A stretch of 64,000 nucleotides of DNA from Byssothecium circinans (lineage: Eukaryota; Ascomycota; Dothideomycetes; Pleosporales; Massarinaceae), in NCBI GenBank assembly GCA_010015675.1, contig ML976985.1, positions 320,191-384,190 of the forward strand, given 5' to 3'. The notes under the pieces are model-generated. The model did not search any database. It saw only the letters and a program-made list of their open reading frames with translations, and was not told the DNA's origin. A program made the position numbers and the translations under genes. This document shows, one piece after another, positions 21,229 to 31,793 of this stretch. How positions within the stretch are numbered: the first letter of the stretch is position 1; the number at the start of each line of letters is the position of its first letter.

Positions 21229-22962
21229 TCATCTTCCGCCAGCGCAGCCCTTGACGGCTGTGTCGCAACACTGCTTGCTGCTTCCACACGCATCGCCGCA
21301 CTCTAACAAGCAAGCCTCGGCATTTCCTTGCACGCTGCCGTTCTTGCTGTTGGGGGCAGAGTTCCTGGGACTGCCGGTGTCTTCGGCGCCGCTCTCGTCG
21401 GTGTTAGCGGCGGAATGATCGTGTGTGGCGTCTAGGCAGAATTCAGGCTGGATAGTCGACGAATGGATGCCGTATTCGTGGAGACATTCGCGGATTTCGC
21501 GTGCGAGGGCCATGTACCTAGCAGACCCATCGCCTTTGAACTCAAAGTCAACCTGGACGTGGAGTGAAGCGATGAGCTTAGTGTCAGAGAGTTGCCAGAC
21601 GTGCACATGATGGCATGAGATGATGCCATCAAGCTGGGTCACATCATCTTTGATGTCATCTATTGAGAGGCCCGCAGGTACAGCTTGAAGGAGAATGCGC
21701 GAGGCGGCTTTGCAGAGAGGGATGGCGGAACCGAGGATAATCATGGTGATGATTAGGGAGATGGCCGGATCGGAATAAAACCTCCACCAGAAAGGCGTCA
21801 ACCAGATTATGAGGGCCGATACCATCACACCAACGTTCCCAAGAGCATCTCCCAAGACGTGCAAGAAGACGCCACGCATGTTCAAGTCATGACTGTGACC
21901 GTGGCCTCCCTTGGTCGCCTCCGTCGGCTTGTTGTGCTTGTGGTCAGTATGGTCATCCCGCTTCGTCTTCGGAGCAGTGTCGGGAACCTTTCCGTTTGAC
22001 AGAAGCGGGTCTTCCTCTGAAGGCTCATCTACATCCTCCAATGCATTTTCGTTGTCAGCATCTGATCCCGAATCGCCCTGCTCGTCCATACGACCGGCTT
22101 CAATGATACTGTTACGGAACGACGAAGGGTGCACGTAGACCTCCTCTAGGGTGGAGTAGCCTCGGGATTGAGAGCGATGGTGGCGTTTGGGTACGCGCTT
22201 AGAACTGGAGCGTCGCGGTGTTCGCTCTGCGTCTGGCGTCCACGACACCTCGGCATTGCGCGACTTGGCCGGTGTCTGCGGTCCATCTGATACAGCTGAA
22301 GGGAAGTTCCCAACGCGCGTCTGCGGAAGTACTTCGGCGACATTTCCACTCGGATCTGCCACCACGCGGTCTTCATGATCAAGTCCATGAGAATGTCCCT
22401 CCTCTGCAGCGTGTATATCAGTGTGTCCGTGCGAATGCCCGCCATGGCCGTGTCCGTGATCGTGGAAGAGGAACAGGCCGATGAAGTTCGATAGCAAGCC
22501 AACGGAACCGACAATGAGAATTAATTTCGGGTTATGGACCTCTTGGGGCTCGACGAATCGCTGGATGGCTTCGAGGAAGATGGAGAGACAGAGAGCGACG
22601 AGGAAGACTCCGTTGACCAGAGCACCGAGGGTTTCCGCGCGTTGCCACTAATCAATGTTAGCCGTTAAAGTGAAACTGTAGCCAGAATGGTACTTACTCC
22701 ATACGTATACATCTTCGAGTTGGTCTTCTCGTTCGCGATCTTGACTGCCCACAATCCAACACATAGCGATATGACATCGTTGAGCATGTGAAACGAGTCG
22801 GCGACGAGCGCGAGCGAATGCACGGCATACCCTAAGGAAGTGTTAGCCACCTGCTCTCGCCCTGTATTTTCCTGAGCTCATACCGACAGTGATCTCTACA
22901 AAGAAGAAGACCACGTCTATCGCCAGCAGTATCTTGATCCTAGTCGGCTTGGAGAGCCCCAT
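21229..22962 (-). CDS. ZRC1: CDF family zinc transporter (Zrc1/Cot1-like, vacuolar type)
   Basis: Three exons: 22962-22884, 22831-22698 and 22647-21229. The introns are 51 and 50 nt and phases match, giving 543 aa. It moves zinc (possibly cobalt) from cytosol into the vacuole in exchange for protons. TM1 is IKILLAIDVVFFFVEITVG. The two metal-site HxxxD motifs are present: HSLALVADSFHMLND in TM2 and HVLGDALGNVGV in TM5. The long cytosolic loop is His-rich (HDHGHGHGGHSHGH) and then Ser/Arg-rich, as in Zrc1. A cytosolic C-terminal domain (about 360-440) and a Cys-rich tail close the protein. The Cys-rich end (CGDACGSSKQCC) may be an extra metal site. Zinc specificity is inferred from HxxxD. Confidence 0.92.
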
Positions 22963-23976
22963 GATAGCGGTATCGGAACGCGACTCGGGATCCTCCCCTT
23001 CGAGCTTCGGAGCGGTGGCGTTGAAGTTGAGCAGTCGTGAATCACTGCAGCGCGTGGATGAGAGGCCTTGGTAGATGCGCGGCGTGGGGTGTTGTGTCGG
23101 GGGCGTAAAATGAGGAGGTGGGCGATGGCGTGAACTTTGAGGTGTGGTATGTATTGCCGAAAATGCACCAGTAGCGCAATTACGTCAAGGTGCGCTAGGC
23201 CTGATACAGAATAGTGGTGAAGGACGCTGTATACACTTCGCGTTAGTCTTACAGAGTATCGTATCAGAATTCTTTCCTGAGATTCCGCTGTCCTAGATAA
23301 ACCGTTGCCGGTGTTTGTTGAGGATGATGCCAACACTTTATTGATTGTACTTGCAAGGTTGTTCCCAAAGCAATGTTTTACACTAGAGACTAGTGCCGAT
23401 AGTTTCGGGTGCGCGCATAGTTGTGTGCCCTCCTGAAGGATATTTCGTAATTATGCTCAGCTGCCCCGGCCCAGTGCCGAACTTCACCCCAAGCTCTCGC
23501 GTGAATGATGAAGCGGGCACTTCTTTGGGGTTTCAGCTAATAATCAATTGCTTTCTTCGATCAGTAGGGAGACAGACGGAGTCTCGCGCAATCTTCCAAA
23601 GTACAGCCGACGGGCCGCCGACGTCCCGGAGTACTGGCCGCGAACTATCCAGATCTGGCCTTGAGCAGAAAAGAGGATGGATGTTTCACTTGAGAGTAGT
23701 CCTCTAGAATTGTTTAGTATCATGTAGATTATAGAAAAAAAAGCAATGAATAGTAGGTGTGGCGCCTGCAGACAACGCCTCAACTTTATCTTAGTGTGAT
23801 ATTGCAAGAGAGATGGGAAAGTTGTTGGCATGGCATTGTCGCATGCGTATGTCATTCGCCCTTCCCCAACAGTGCGCGCCTTCCCCGCAAACCATTCTAC
23901 ATCCTCCACGCAGAGCACCCCGAACCATGCCTCCACATTATCCCACAGAAGCGCCGCTCATTATACACTCTCCGCC
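22963..23976. other. Divergent promoter region
   Basis: About 1 kb between the divergent zinc transporter and DUF202 genes. No coding signal recognised on either strand. Confidence 0.55.
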
Positions 23977-24852
23977 ATGAATCATCCTCATCGCACCCCG
24001 CCGCAAGCTCCCCTGCTCGTCCTCCCTTCGGCAGCCCTCAATGCCCCTCTCCCAAGCCCTCACCCTGATTCAGATGAGGCCGTACTGTTGGAGAGGCACC
24101 GGACGGCGCAAGAGCTAGATACAATACATGAAGGCGCGGTATCTTCTCACGCCAATGGCTCGAATGCACTGAGGTCTCCCATCGTACGCTCTCGAGCTAT
24201 GAGGAACTCGCCATACCTTGGGCCATTGGGGCAACCGCCGTCTGAAATAAGTACGGCGTCCGATTCATTGGGCCCGGATGAGAACAATTCAAGGCGGTTG
24301 CGGTTGAAGAGACAGGTGCCACACTGGTGTGACCCTCTTGTCAAGTTTTGGAATACTCAGGTCAACGTCATCATCGACGAGGGCGCCCACAGAGATCACT
24401 TGGGTATACCGTACTTTCTACCTATTTGGAGGCTCAGCTAAACAGAACAGCCCTCGAGCGTACCTTCCTTGCCTACCTACGCACCTCCCTTGCGCTAGCT
24501 ATGACTGGCGTCATTACGGCGCAATTGTTCCATCTTCAACGTTCCAGCAACCCCAATCCCACCTTCGGCTTCTTCAAGCTTGGCATCCCTCTTGCTACTG
24601 CCTTCATTGCGCTTGGACTGGTGGTTCTTCTGATTGGGGCATATCGGTTCTGGCGGCAGCAGAATGCCATGATACGGGGTACAGTGTATGCTGGCGGATG
24701 GGAAATATCCGGCACCATGCTTCTGAGTATCTTGGTAAGTGGGTTTTGACTCTCCTGTATATCAGAGGTGAAATGAACTAATAGCAAGACAGATTTGCAG
24801 CGCGGCTTTTGCACTGGTCACGGCCGTAGATGTGACGAAGAGTTATTTTTGA
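23977..24852 (+). CDS. DUF202 membrane protein
   Basis: Three exons: 23977-24403, 24451-24734 and 24793-24852. The introns are 47 and 58 nt and phases fit, giving 256 aa. A Pro/Ser-rich soluble N-terminus (about 1-130) is followed by the DUF202 domain with its hallmark ALERTFLAYLRTSLALA. The domain has three membrane spans: the hallmark helix, the helix around GIPLATAFIALGLVVLLIGAYRF, and a last helix at ICSAAFALVTAV. DUF202 is shared by the Vtc1 polyphosphate-complex subunit and YidH-type proteins; the function of long fungal members is unknown. An in-frame ATG at 23830 exists, but 23977 is preferred. Confidence 0.85.
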
Positions 24853-25179
24853 CGAGTTTTGATACCCGAGCATGTTCATACGTTTGCACTGTAGAGCATT
24901 GTCAGCTTCATACGTTTCGGCTTCCATCTTCACACGTGGCAACAAAGAATTACTAATAGGAGTCGGCAATATAATATTTCACATAAACATCCCACCAACT
25001 AGTGAGGACGACCCAGTGCCAACTTAGGAAGTTTTGCTCCATTACCATTCGCTTAGCTTATGGAAAGGACCTTCAGATTCACAATGTGTAACTGGATCTG
25101 TCTGACCACGAATATCAGGTCAGTCTCAGGAGTTCCATGTCGATCACGCCCCAAGATGCCGCAGAGGGAACTTGCAAAC
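24853..25179. other. Convergent intergenic region
   Basis: Short 3' region between two convergent genes; nothing recognised. Confidence 0.5.
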
Positions 25180-26025
25180 TTACTGCTCCAGTCAGTTAAC
25201 CTCCAGGAGCTATGTCCGAAACAGACTTACAGATTTATCCTTAAAGCACTCAAAGATGACCTCGATCCCATTCATCTCAAGCTGCACCACCTTCACCCAA
25301 TGGAAAGTCTAAGTAAAATACTGAGTCCGACCTTCCTTACGGTTGACATGCAGACGTTGAATATTCGGAAACAATGGCTAAAGTGCTCCAGAATTGAGTC
25401 TAGAACTCACCTCAAAAAAGTGCCGCTCCGACAACCTAATGTCTGTAATCGCCTCGTGCGCTGCCCTCGTCAGGCTTGAGTCGACCCTCGTGCCGCGCCC
25501 GGTGCCGGAAATAGAAGATGCAGTGCTCGTAGTTCTTGACCCCGGCTTCGAAATAGATCTGACGGCAGGCCTCCGTGAGATGGAAGGAGGAGAAGCTGGG
25601 GGAGTTGGAGTCGGGTGAGCAGGATATGCCTTTGTCTAGGCGCTTCCCTCGACTGTTTTCGACGTCGTTGTTGCGCTTGGTCTCGAGTACTATGACTTGG
25701 CTGCGGGTTGCGAGGTTCCAAATCTGTTCACGGATCTTTGCCGGGAGGCGGAGGAGAGGGGAGGAGGTGGAGTTGCGTTTGACGCTGGTTATGGGTTAGA
25801 TGATCTTCATTTATACGTGGGTCGGTGCTTAGGGATTGCGACTTACGTGTTGATTAGATGTGCTGGCGTCTTCTCTAAGGATAGGAGACCGTTCACCAGC
25901 AAGACAACCCCATTCTCCTCTTTGGCTTTGTTCACTTTTTCCGTCTCTTCCCCTTGAGCGTAAACGATGGTTGCGATAGGTTTTGTTGAAGTACGGTGAA
26001 CCAAGGGCTCTTTGTAGGGAGCCAT
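25180..26025 (-). CDS. 2EXR-like fungal protein with an apparent one-base frameshift
   Basis: Exons are 26025-25847, 25784-25411 and 25308-25231, with a stop directly after the last acceptor (25182-25180). Introns have GTAAGT/GTGAGT donors. The start MAPYKEPLVHRTSTKPIATI is followed in exon 2 by LLRLPAKIREQIWNLA and FHLTEACRQIYFEAGV, the family signature. After NYEHCIFYF (near 25500-25515) the frame must move by one base to continue as AAHEAITDIRLSERHFFE and then TFHWVKVVQLEMNGIEVIF in exon 3. Exons 1 and 2 sum to 553 nt, one more than a multiple of three, so one base is extra. Without correction the frame ends at a TAG at 25438-25436. It is either a decaying gene or a sequencing error. Function unknown. 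Confidence 0.68.
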
Positions 26026-27870
26026 GGTGGTCGAGGTTGCGGTGATTTGGTTGAGAAGATAATGTGTAGTGGCGAAGATAGATTGGGCATCGAGGTAGTG
26101 TTTCACAATGCCAGCGTACGAGAAGAGCGGTCAGAGCATGTCGTACACTATCTCGGTCAGACCAGGGGAGTGAATTTCACATGGAGCGTGAAGTGAATCC
26201 AGGGGAGCGTGCACGTGCAGTCAACACTAAGCGGGTTCGATGAATCTTGACATATACTTATCAAAGGTTGACTGGTTTCTCGCTAATACAAGCTGCCTTC
26301 CATACAGAAGCAAGTGATTCCGCAAATGCATGGTCTTCAAATGCTGCCAGCAATATCTAATACCTTGGCACATGGATGAAATATGAACGAAGCAGCATTG
26401 CACAAACAAGTTATTCTCCTTTAGTTTCTGACCTAAGAAGTTTTACTTCGCTAACCCATGGATTGCTATTCGATGCAAGTCTGATATCTGCTTCAGCAAC
26501 ACGCCACAAAGTACCTAACTACACTTTCCATCTGTTCCTCACTGTGGATAGCGCTGGCTATCGCAAATAACAATTGGATCCCTCGCATGTATCTATGAGC
26601 AAAGTAACATGAAATCTCTTGCTCAAAGAAGCTTGAGCATTGCTCTTGACTTCATGTTCAAACCTCCCGTATACCAGACCGTTCTGTCCTGATTCCGCAG
26701 TTTGTAATACTCCACATGTACCCGTCTAAATCGAAGTCTCGGAAGCCTCTCTAGGGCCGTTGGATCGTAGTCTTGCCAGCGACCGAGCGAAAGTCGACAC
26801 CGCATCAAGTCCACCTTTCACACCGCGGGAAGGAACATCTCGACCGATGTAACTGCACGAAGTTGCGCCTGCATGAAAAGGAGATGGTAGAAATAATCTG
26901 CACATGATGATTTCGTGAGTCAACTGAACTATGGCCATCATTTTCACAGGCTATTAACGTGTCTAAATACGTATAGTTGGTTGGAAGGGGCTTGATCACT
27001 CTCTCCTCTGCCCGACCGCGATGTTTTCTTGTTTGGCGGCGTCATAGCTCTTGTTGTTGTTGGGCTCCTCTTTTCACCTATACACAATTTGATTTAGTAG
27101 TTTTGTTTTAAGATGGTTGGTAGCTAGAGCGAGATCCTGAGGCAACAACACTCAAAATGCAGCATGCTCGCGAAATCGTCAAAAGCGAGAAAATACGAGC
27201 AAAGCGAATGTGATTGGGTTAATTCCACTGGCTGCATTTGCCTGGGATTCTGTCTTCAGGGCTGCACGCCACCACCTACGAAAGACATTCCGGTATGATA
27301 CTGCAAACGTAATCTGCAGAACGCCCCCGCCCTTTAAGGTAATGCTTTCTGACAAACATCCGCACTGACAGCTGTGCCGTACATATTCAACATGGTATAT
27401 TCCCGTGATCGGTGTGGCAAGATGACCATGCCGGATGTTGATCATATGGGGGATCGTGACGAGGTCAAGCTGGTGGCGTGTGTATGTAGGTGACCAAACG
27501 AGCGTCCGGGACTAGACGCGCGTGCATCTCTGTTCGTCTTGTGACGTAGTTGTGCTGATGGAGCAATACCAAGGGAAGCACATATCGGGCCGATAGGGAC
27601 TGACCAACGATGCAGAACCATCACATGCTCGGAAACCCACTTAGGTATATGTACCTAGGTAGTCTTCTAGCCATCTGACCTGTGATAGTATTCTTGCAGT
27701 GAAGCAAACCGAGATCGAAATCGAACGCATCCAAGGCCTTCACAGCAAAATCCACTCCTTGAATCTTTTGTCCGTTGATTCCCAAATATTAGTACCGCTG
27801 GTGGACTGCGGGAAGCCGTCGCCTGTGGTAGTTTGTTATCTTCTTTTTTTGTGAAGCAGCCGAGGTTCCT
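26026..27870. other. Intergenic region, mostly unassigned
   Basis: No intact gene recognised. Around 26620-26880 the minus strand reads like a decayed leucine-rich F-box-type protein and is listed separately. Confidence 0.45.
26623..26880 (-). pseudogene. Possible relic of an F-box/leucine-rich fungal protein
   Basis: The minus strand reads QLRAVTSVEMFLPAV, then an in-frame TGA, then KVDLMRCRLSLGRWQDYDPT and LERLPRLRFRRVHVEYY. This rhythm (hydrophobic, CxLSxGxW, then a leucine-spaced run) resembles the end of fungal F-box proteins. There is no start, the piece is short and one stop interrupts it, so this is a weak call that could be chance. Confidence 0.25.
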
Positions 27871-28674
27871 TCAGTATCCCCTCCGTTTCCTACCTCCCCT
27901 CCCCCTCTTACGATCTCCCCAGTTGCCTCGGAATTTGTGACCGCCGCCATGATGCCCATTCCGCTCATCGCGCTCACGTTCTTCTCTCTCCTCCCTCTCA
28001 CGTTCTGCCTCCCTCTCAGCTCGCTCTCGCTCTAGCTCTTCTGGCGACTTCTCAACACGGACTTCTGGCTTCTTGAGATCGGTAGGAAACTTGGGATGAG
28101 CGCCATATTTGCAGCCCTTTCCCTCGGGACAGAACCCTGCGAGATAAAACGGGCATAATTTATCCTTCTTGTTGTGTTTCAACGCGCAATGAGGGCCGAG
28201 TGGGCAGAAGCCCCGGTCGTAATGCGGGCACGACGGTCGCTTCGACTCGGGGTCAATGTGCAGGTATAGGCAGTCGTCGCCGTTCGAACAAGTCTGGGTC
28301 CGCGCGTAGTAGGAGCATTCGGGCATGCGACGTAGATTGTACTCGTGGAGAAACTCGCACGCCTCGCCTTTCTTGCAGAGGCCGCGGAGCCAATGTTTGC
28401 ATACTAAACTATACGATATGGTCAGCTTTAATCCAGCAGTATTGAACTTAGATGTTACGCACTTGTTGTAGGAGGATGAGACCTGGTGCTTATCCGGACA
28501 ACGATTGCCCAGCGGACAGTGGCCCTGCATGTATGCTTTGCATAATGGGCGATCTGGATCGAGTCCGAAGCGGTACTCCCGGCGCAGGAAATTGCTGAAG
28601 TTGAACTCGTAGGCCGGCTGCAGTACCTGGTCCACCTGCTTTTCAGGCGCTGTGGCCCTCTGAACTTCAGTCAT
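27871..28674 (-). CDS. YTH1: YTH1/CPSF30 CCCH zinc-finger subunit of the mRNA cleavage and polyadenylation factor
   Basis: Two exons: 28674-28463 and 28408-27871. The intron is 54 nt (GTGCGT donor) and joins SSYNN to LVCKHWLRGLC, giving 249 aa, close to filamentous-fungal Yth1. The protein binds pre-mRNA near the poly(A) site in the nuclear CPF complex. Five CCCH fingers are visible in order: CKAYMQGHCPLGNRCPDKH, CKHWLRGLCKKGEACEFLH, CSYYARTQTCSNGDDCLYLH, CPHYDRGFCPLGPHCALKH and CPFYLAGFCPEGKGCKYGAH. After them comes a highly charged Glu/Arg coil and a Gly/Arg-rich tail, an extension typical of Pezizomycotina. A TCACGTGA palindrome lies about 200 bp upstream. Confidence 0.96.
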   Translation of the reverse strand: MTEVQRATAPEKQVDQVLQPAYEFNFSNFLRREYRFGLDPDRPLCKAYMQGHCPLGNRCPDKHQVSSSYNKCVTSKFNTAGLKLTISYSLVCKHWLRGLCKKGEACEFLHEYNLRRMPECSYYARTQTCSNGDDCLYLHIDPESKRPSCPHYDRGFCPLGPHCALKHNKKDKLCPFYLAGFCPEGKGCKYGAHPKFPTDLKKPEVRVEKSPEELERERAEREAEREREEREERERDERNGHHGGGHKFRGNWGDRKRGRGGRKRRGY

Positions 28675-30078
28675 GATTGTCGTCTTTCTTCGATTGGCAG
28701 TCAGGTCTCAAAGGATGCTGGAGCTTTCACGCGGGGTTTCGGACAAGTTCCCGGAAGCGATAGACGCGTCACGATGCTGCAAGCGCAGACAGGACAGTCG
28801 ATATAAGCGGGGTGGTGGTGGTGGAGATTAGGATGTCGTTGGTTAGGATCCAGAGCTGGTGCCGTTAGTAGACCATGTCACGTGAGAATCCAAGCCACTA
28901 GCGCCACGGCGATCTTGTGCATGCCGCCATCACTTTGCATCTGTCATGCGGGAACTACGCCAACGCCAGGGATCGGGGAGCATCGGACGCCATGACTGCC
29001 ACAATTCTCCATCGTATAGCAGCTCTTTGTCTTCATGAGCTCAAATTCGACTGTGTCCCTGCTTTGACTTAGATACTACCCGCCACGATGCCGACGAATG
29101 TGGAGACACACTGTCACCATCCACCATCGTATCCACTTACCGGGGAAAGCTGGGCACTACTGTTTGCTGCCACCAACTGTGGATGAATCCGCCCGAGATG
29201 CCAGTCCTTTTTTTCCACATACCACCGCACATATCAGCCCAAGACTGATCCCTCGTTGTTCTCGGGCCACTGCATCTGCGCCGCGCTTGAAATACTTCCA
29301 GATGCATCCCTGGCGTTCTCAGTGCATTACCGAGCCTTTCCTGTATGTCCTCCATTCGCACATCTTCCAAGGATAGGGTTGTGTTGTACCCAACTCCACC
29401 CACGTCGTCTGGATCTCCGTAAACTACCCTATCATGATTCATCGTCATTATAGGTTTCTCCAACTTGGCTGAATCATTTGAAGATCATATGGAGTCATCG
29501 CCATATTGACTAGGTGAGCAGCGATGCTGGCCGCTTTTGGATCCCTTCTGCAAACCCTGTTCATTTGCATAAGCTACGTCGATCACTCCTAGGCTCTAGC
29601 CTCACCGTCAGGTTGAGTCTAGGTTTCCTGTGCAAACAATGGCGCCCGCATGTGCAGGTTTTCCCATCTGGAAGTAAGCACACATGCCGCTAACTTCCAC
29701 AATGATCGTCGGACGCTGGCAGAGCTATCACTTCGTAGCTAAAGAACCAGATATAACAAGCACAGCCGCCGTACGACAATTTTGAGAAGCACTTTTTCCA
29801 ATCATACAGGCTGCCGAATTGTTTCCCCTGGAATCTTTGTTCCATGATCCTACAAGTACGACGGCGCACATGGGGGAGTCTGTAGTATTACGAAGCTTTC
29901 ATGTTGGTTTGGTCCATATATTCGTGCAACCATACCAATTGAAGAGCATACCATACTCTCCACCTCAACCCCAACATCAAAACTTTGCTCTTCTTCAATT
30001 TTACTTTGCGCCTTCTTCACGCTTTGACGTGCAGCTCCGAGCTGCAGCTAAGCCTAGGCGGGCCACTCTCAAACAACC
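28675..30078. other. Divergent intergenic region between YTH1 and the chitinase gene
   Basis: 1.4 kb with no recognisable gene. Open frames at 29098-29463 lie on both strands and show no family signature. TCACGTGA at 28878-28885 lies in the YTH1 promoter. Confidence 0.5.
28878..28885. promoter_or_regulatory. TCACGTGA palindrome upstream of YTH1
   Basis: A perfect E-box-type palindrome about 205 bp upstream of the YTH1 ATG. This octamer is a frequent core-promoter motif of housekeeping genes in filamentous ascomycetes; the functional link is inferred. Confidence 0.4.
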
Positions 30079-31373
30079 ATGTTCCGGCCATCCGTTAGTA
30101 CCTACAACCTAGATAATCGCGACACCTACTTTTCCTCAACTCCTCCGCCAACAAGTATGCATTGGAATGCTGTTTATTACCCGAACTGGCGTATCTACCG
30201 CGACCAGCCTCCTGCCTCCCTCAACTTTGACGTTCTCTCTCATGTCTTCTACGCTTTTGCCTGGTAAGACAGTTTCCCCGCTTTTGCTGCAAAGTAATGA
30301 CATTCTCCAGGGTAAAGACAGACGGTACGGTATATGTACGTTTAGCACACGCTAACTTATTGCCACTTGCTGATGTCTGCAGCTCAGCGATGAATGGGCC
30401 GATGCACAAATTCAGGTGGCCGGCGTAGGAGACGTTCCCGAGACGAAAGGATGCCTGCACTCTTTCGCGCTATTGAAGAAGAAGTATACGATGCTACGGG
30501 TGGTGTTGTCTGTTGGCGGAGGAGGCAAAGGAAGTGAACCTTTTGCAGAGGTCGCTCGGCACCAACATTCTCGTGAGCGATTTGGCCAGACTGCTCAACA
30601 ATTAGTACATCAGTTTGGAATCGATGGCATTGATAGTAAGAACATTTCTCATTTTTTATTTCGTATGCGTACGCTGATCATCGCCAGTCGATTGGGAGCA
30701 CCCTTCGGATTCCAAGCAAGGAGAAGACTACGTCCAACTGCTCGCCACCGTTCGCAAGTACCTACCATGTCCTCAGTACACCCTATCTTCGGCCCTGCCG
30801 GCCGGCCAATGGGCTTTACAACACATCAATCTCGCCCATGCCTCACACTATCTCGACTTGATTAACCTCATGTCTTACGACTTTTCAGGACCATGGGTTC
30901 AGAAATGCGGACACCACGCTCAGCTTTTTAGCCCACAATCCCCGCACTCGCCCGAGGCAGCAACTTCTTGCCACTCAGCTGTCTCTTACATGGTTCGACA
31001 AGGTGTGCCACCGCATAAGATTGTCATGGGCGTTCCCGCATACGGACGATCGTTCACTGGCTCCAAAGGCGTGGGGCATTCGTACTCTGGGTCAGCGGGA
31101 GAGGAAGGAACATTCGAATACCGAGACCTTCCACGTCCGGGAGCAACAGAATATGTCGATGAACAGATTGGCGCAGCTTATTGCGTTGGTGGTGATGGTG
31201 GGTTTGTAACATACGACACACCCCGCACTGTCCAGATGAAGGCGAACTACGTACGGCAGAATGGACTTGGAGGGCTGTTTTATTGGACCGGAACAGGGGA
31301 TGCAAGTGCGCACACGCAAAGAGACAGAAGCTTGGTCTATAATGGCTTCCTTGGGTTGTTTCCACCACAATAA
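30079..31373 (+). CDS. GH18 chitinase, no secretion signal
   Basis: Four exons: 30079-30263, 30311-30335, 30383-30635 and 30688-31373. The introns are 47, 47 and 52 nt, and the second exon has only 25 nt. The product is 382 aa. It cleaves chitin with retention of configuration. The catalytic DxxDxDxE motif reads DGIDIDWE across the third intron. Other family marks are MHWNAVYYPNW, LNFDVLSHVFYAF, VVLSVGGGG, INLMSYDFSG and GGLFYWTGTGD. There is no signal peptide, so it is likely intracellular or non-classically released, as for many ungrouped fungal class A chitinases. A start at 30157-30159 (MHWNAVYY) is possible. It has no chitin-binding module. Confidence 0.92.
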
Positions 31374-31793
31374 CGGTACCTTACCTAGTGCCGTTATGGG
31401 GTGCAATTGCGCATCTCAATGGGGAAAGCAAAATTTGGATTGGAGGGGGCAAGAAGGGAACGGTATCTATTTTTTAACTAGCCTATTGATGAAATGACTT
31501 AAACACATGGACATAATCATCTCAATATGCAACTGTATTTCAAAGATGGAACGCTCGGACCGTTGCGGCTTCAGTGAGCGCTGATTGGTGATGCGGCGCG
31601 GCGTTCCTGACGAAGTGAACACCAACCATGACCGTGTGAACCTCACCTCACTGCTATTAAGCCGCCACACTACCTCCGCATCTCTTCCTCCGTCCCTCTC
31701 CTTGAAAGCGCATATATTTGGGCCATTAATCGCCCCCAAATTTTGGCTACTAATCGCGAGCGTTCGAGGTCAATGCCGGCCTAGCTGGACTTC
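31374..31793. other. Intergenic, promoter of VPS53
   Basis: 420 bases between the chitinase stop and the VPS53 ATG. Nothing else seen. Confidence 0.55.

Noticed and set aside
29137..29463. 108-codon minus-strand frame between YTH1 and the chitinase
   Set aside because: Looks mildly protein-like, but the opposite strand is also open and I see no motif, promoter or splice evidence.
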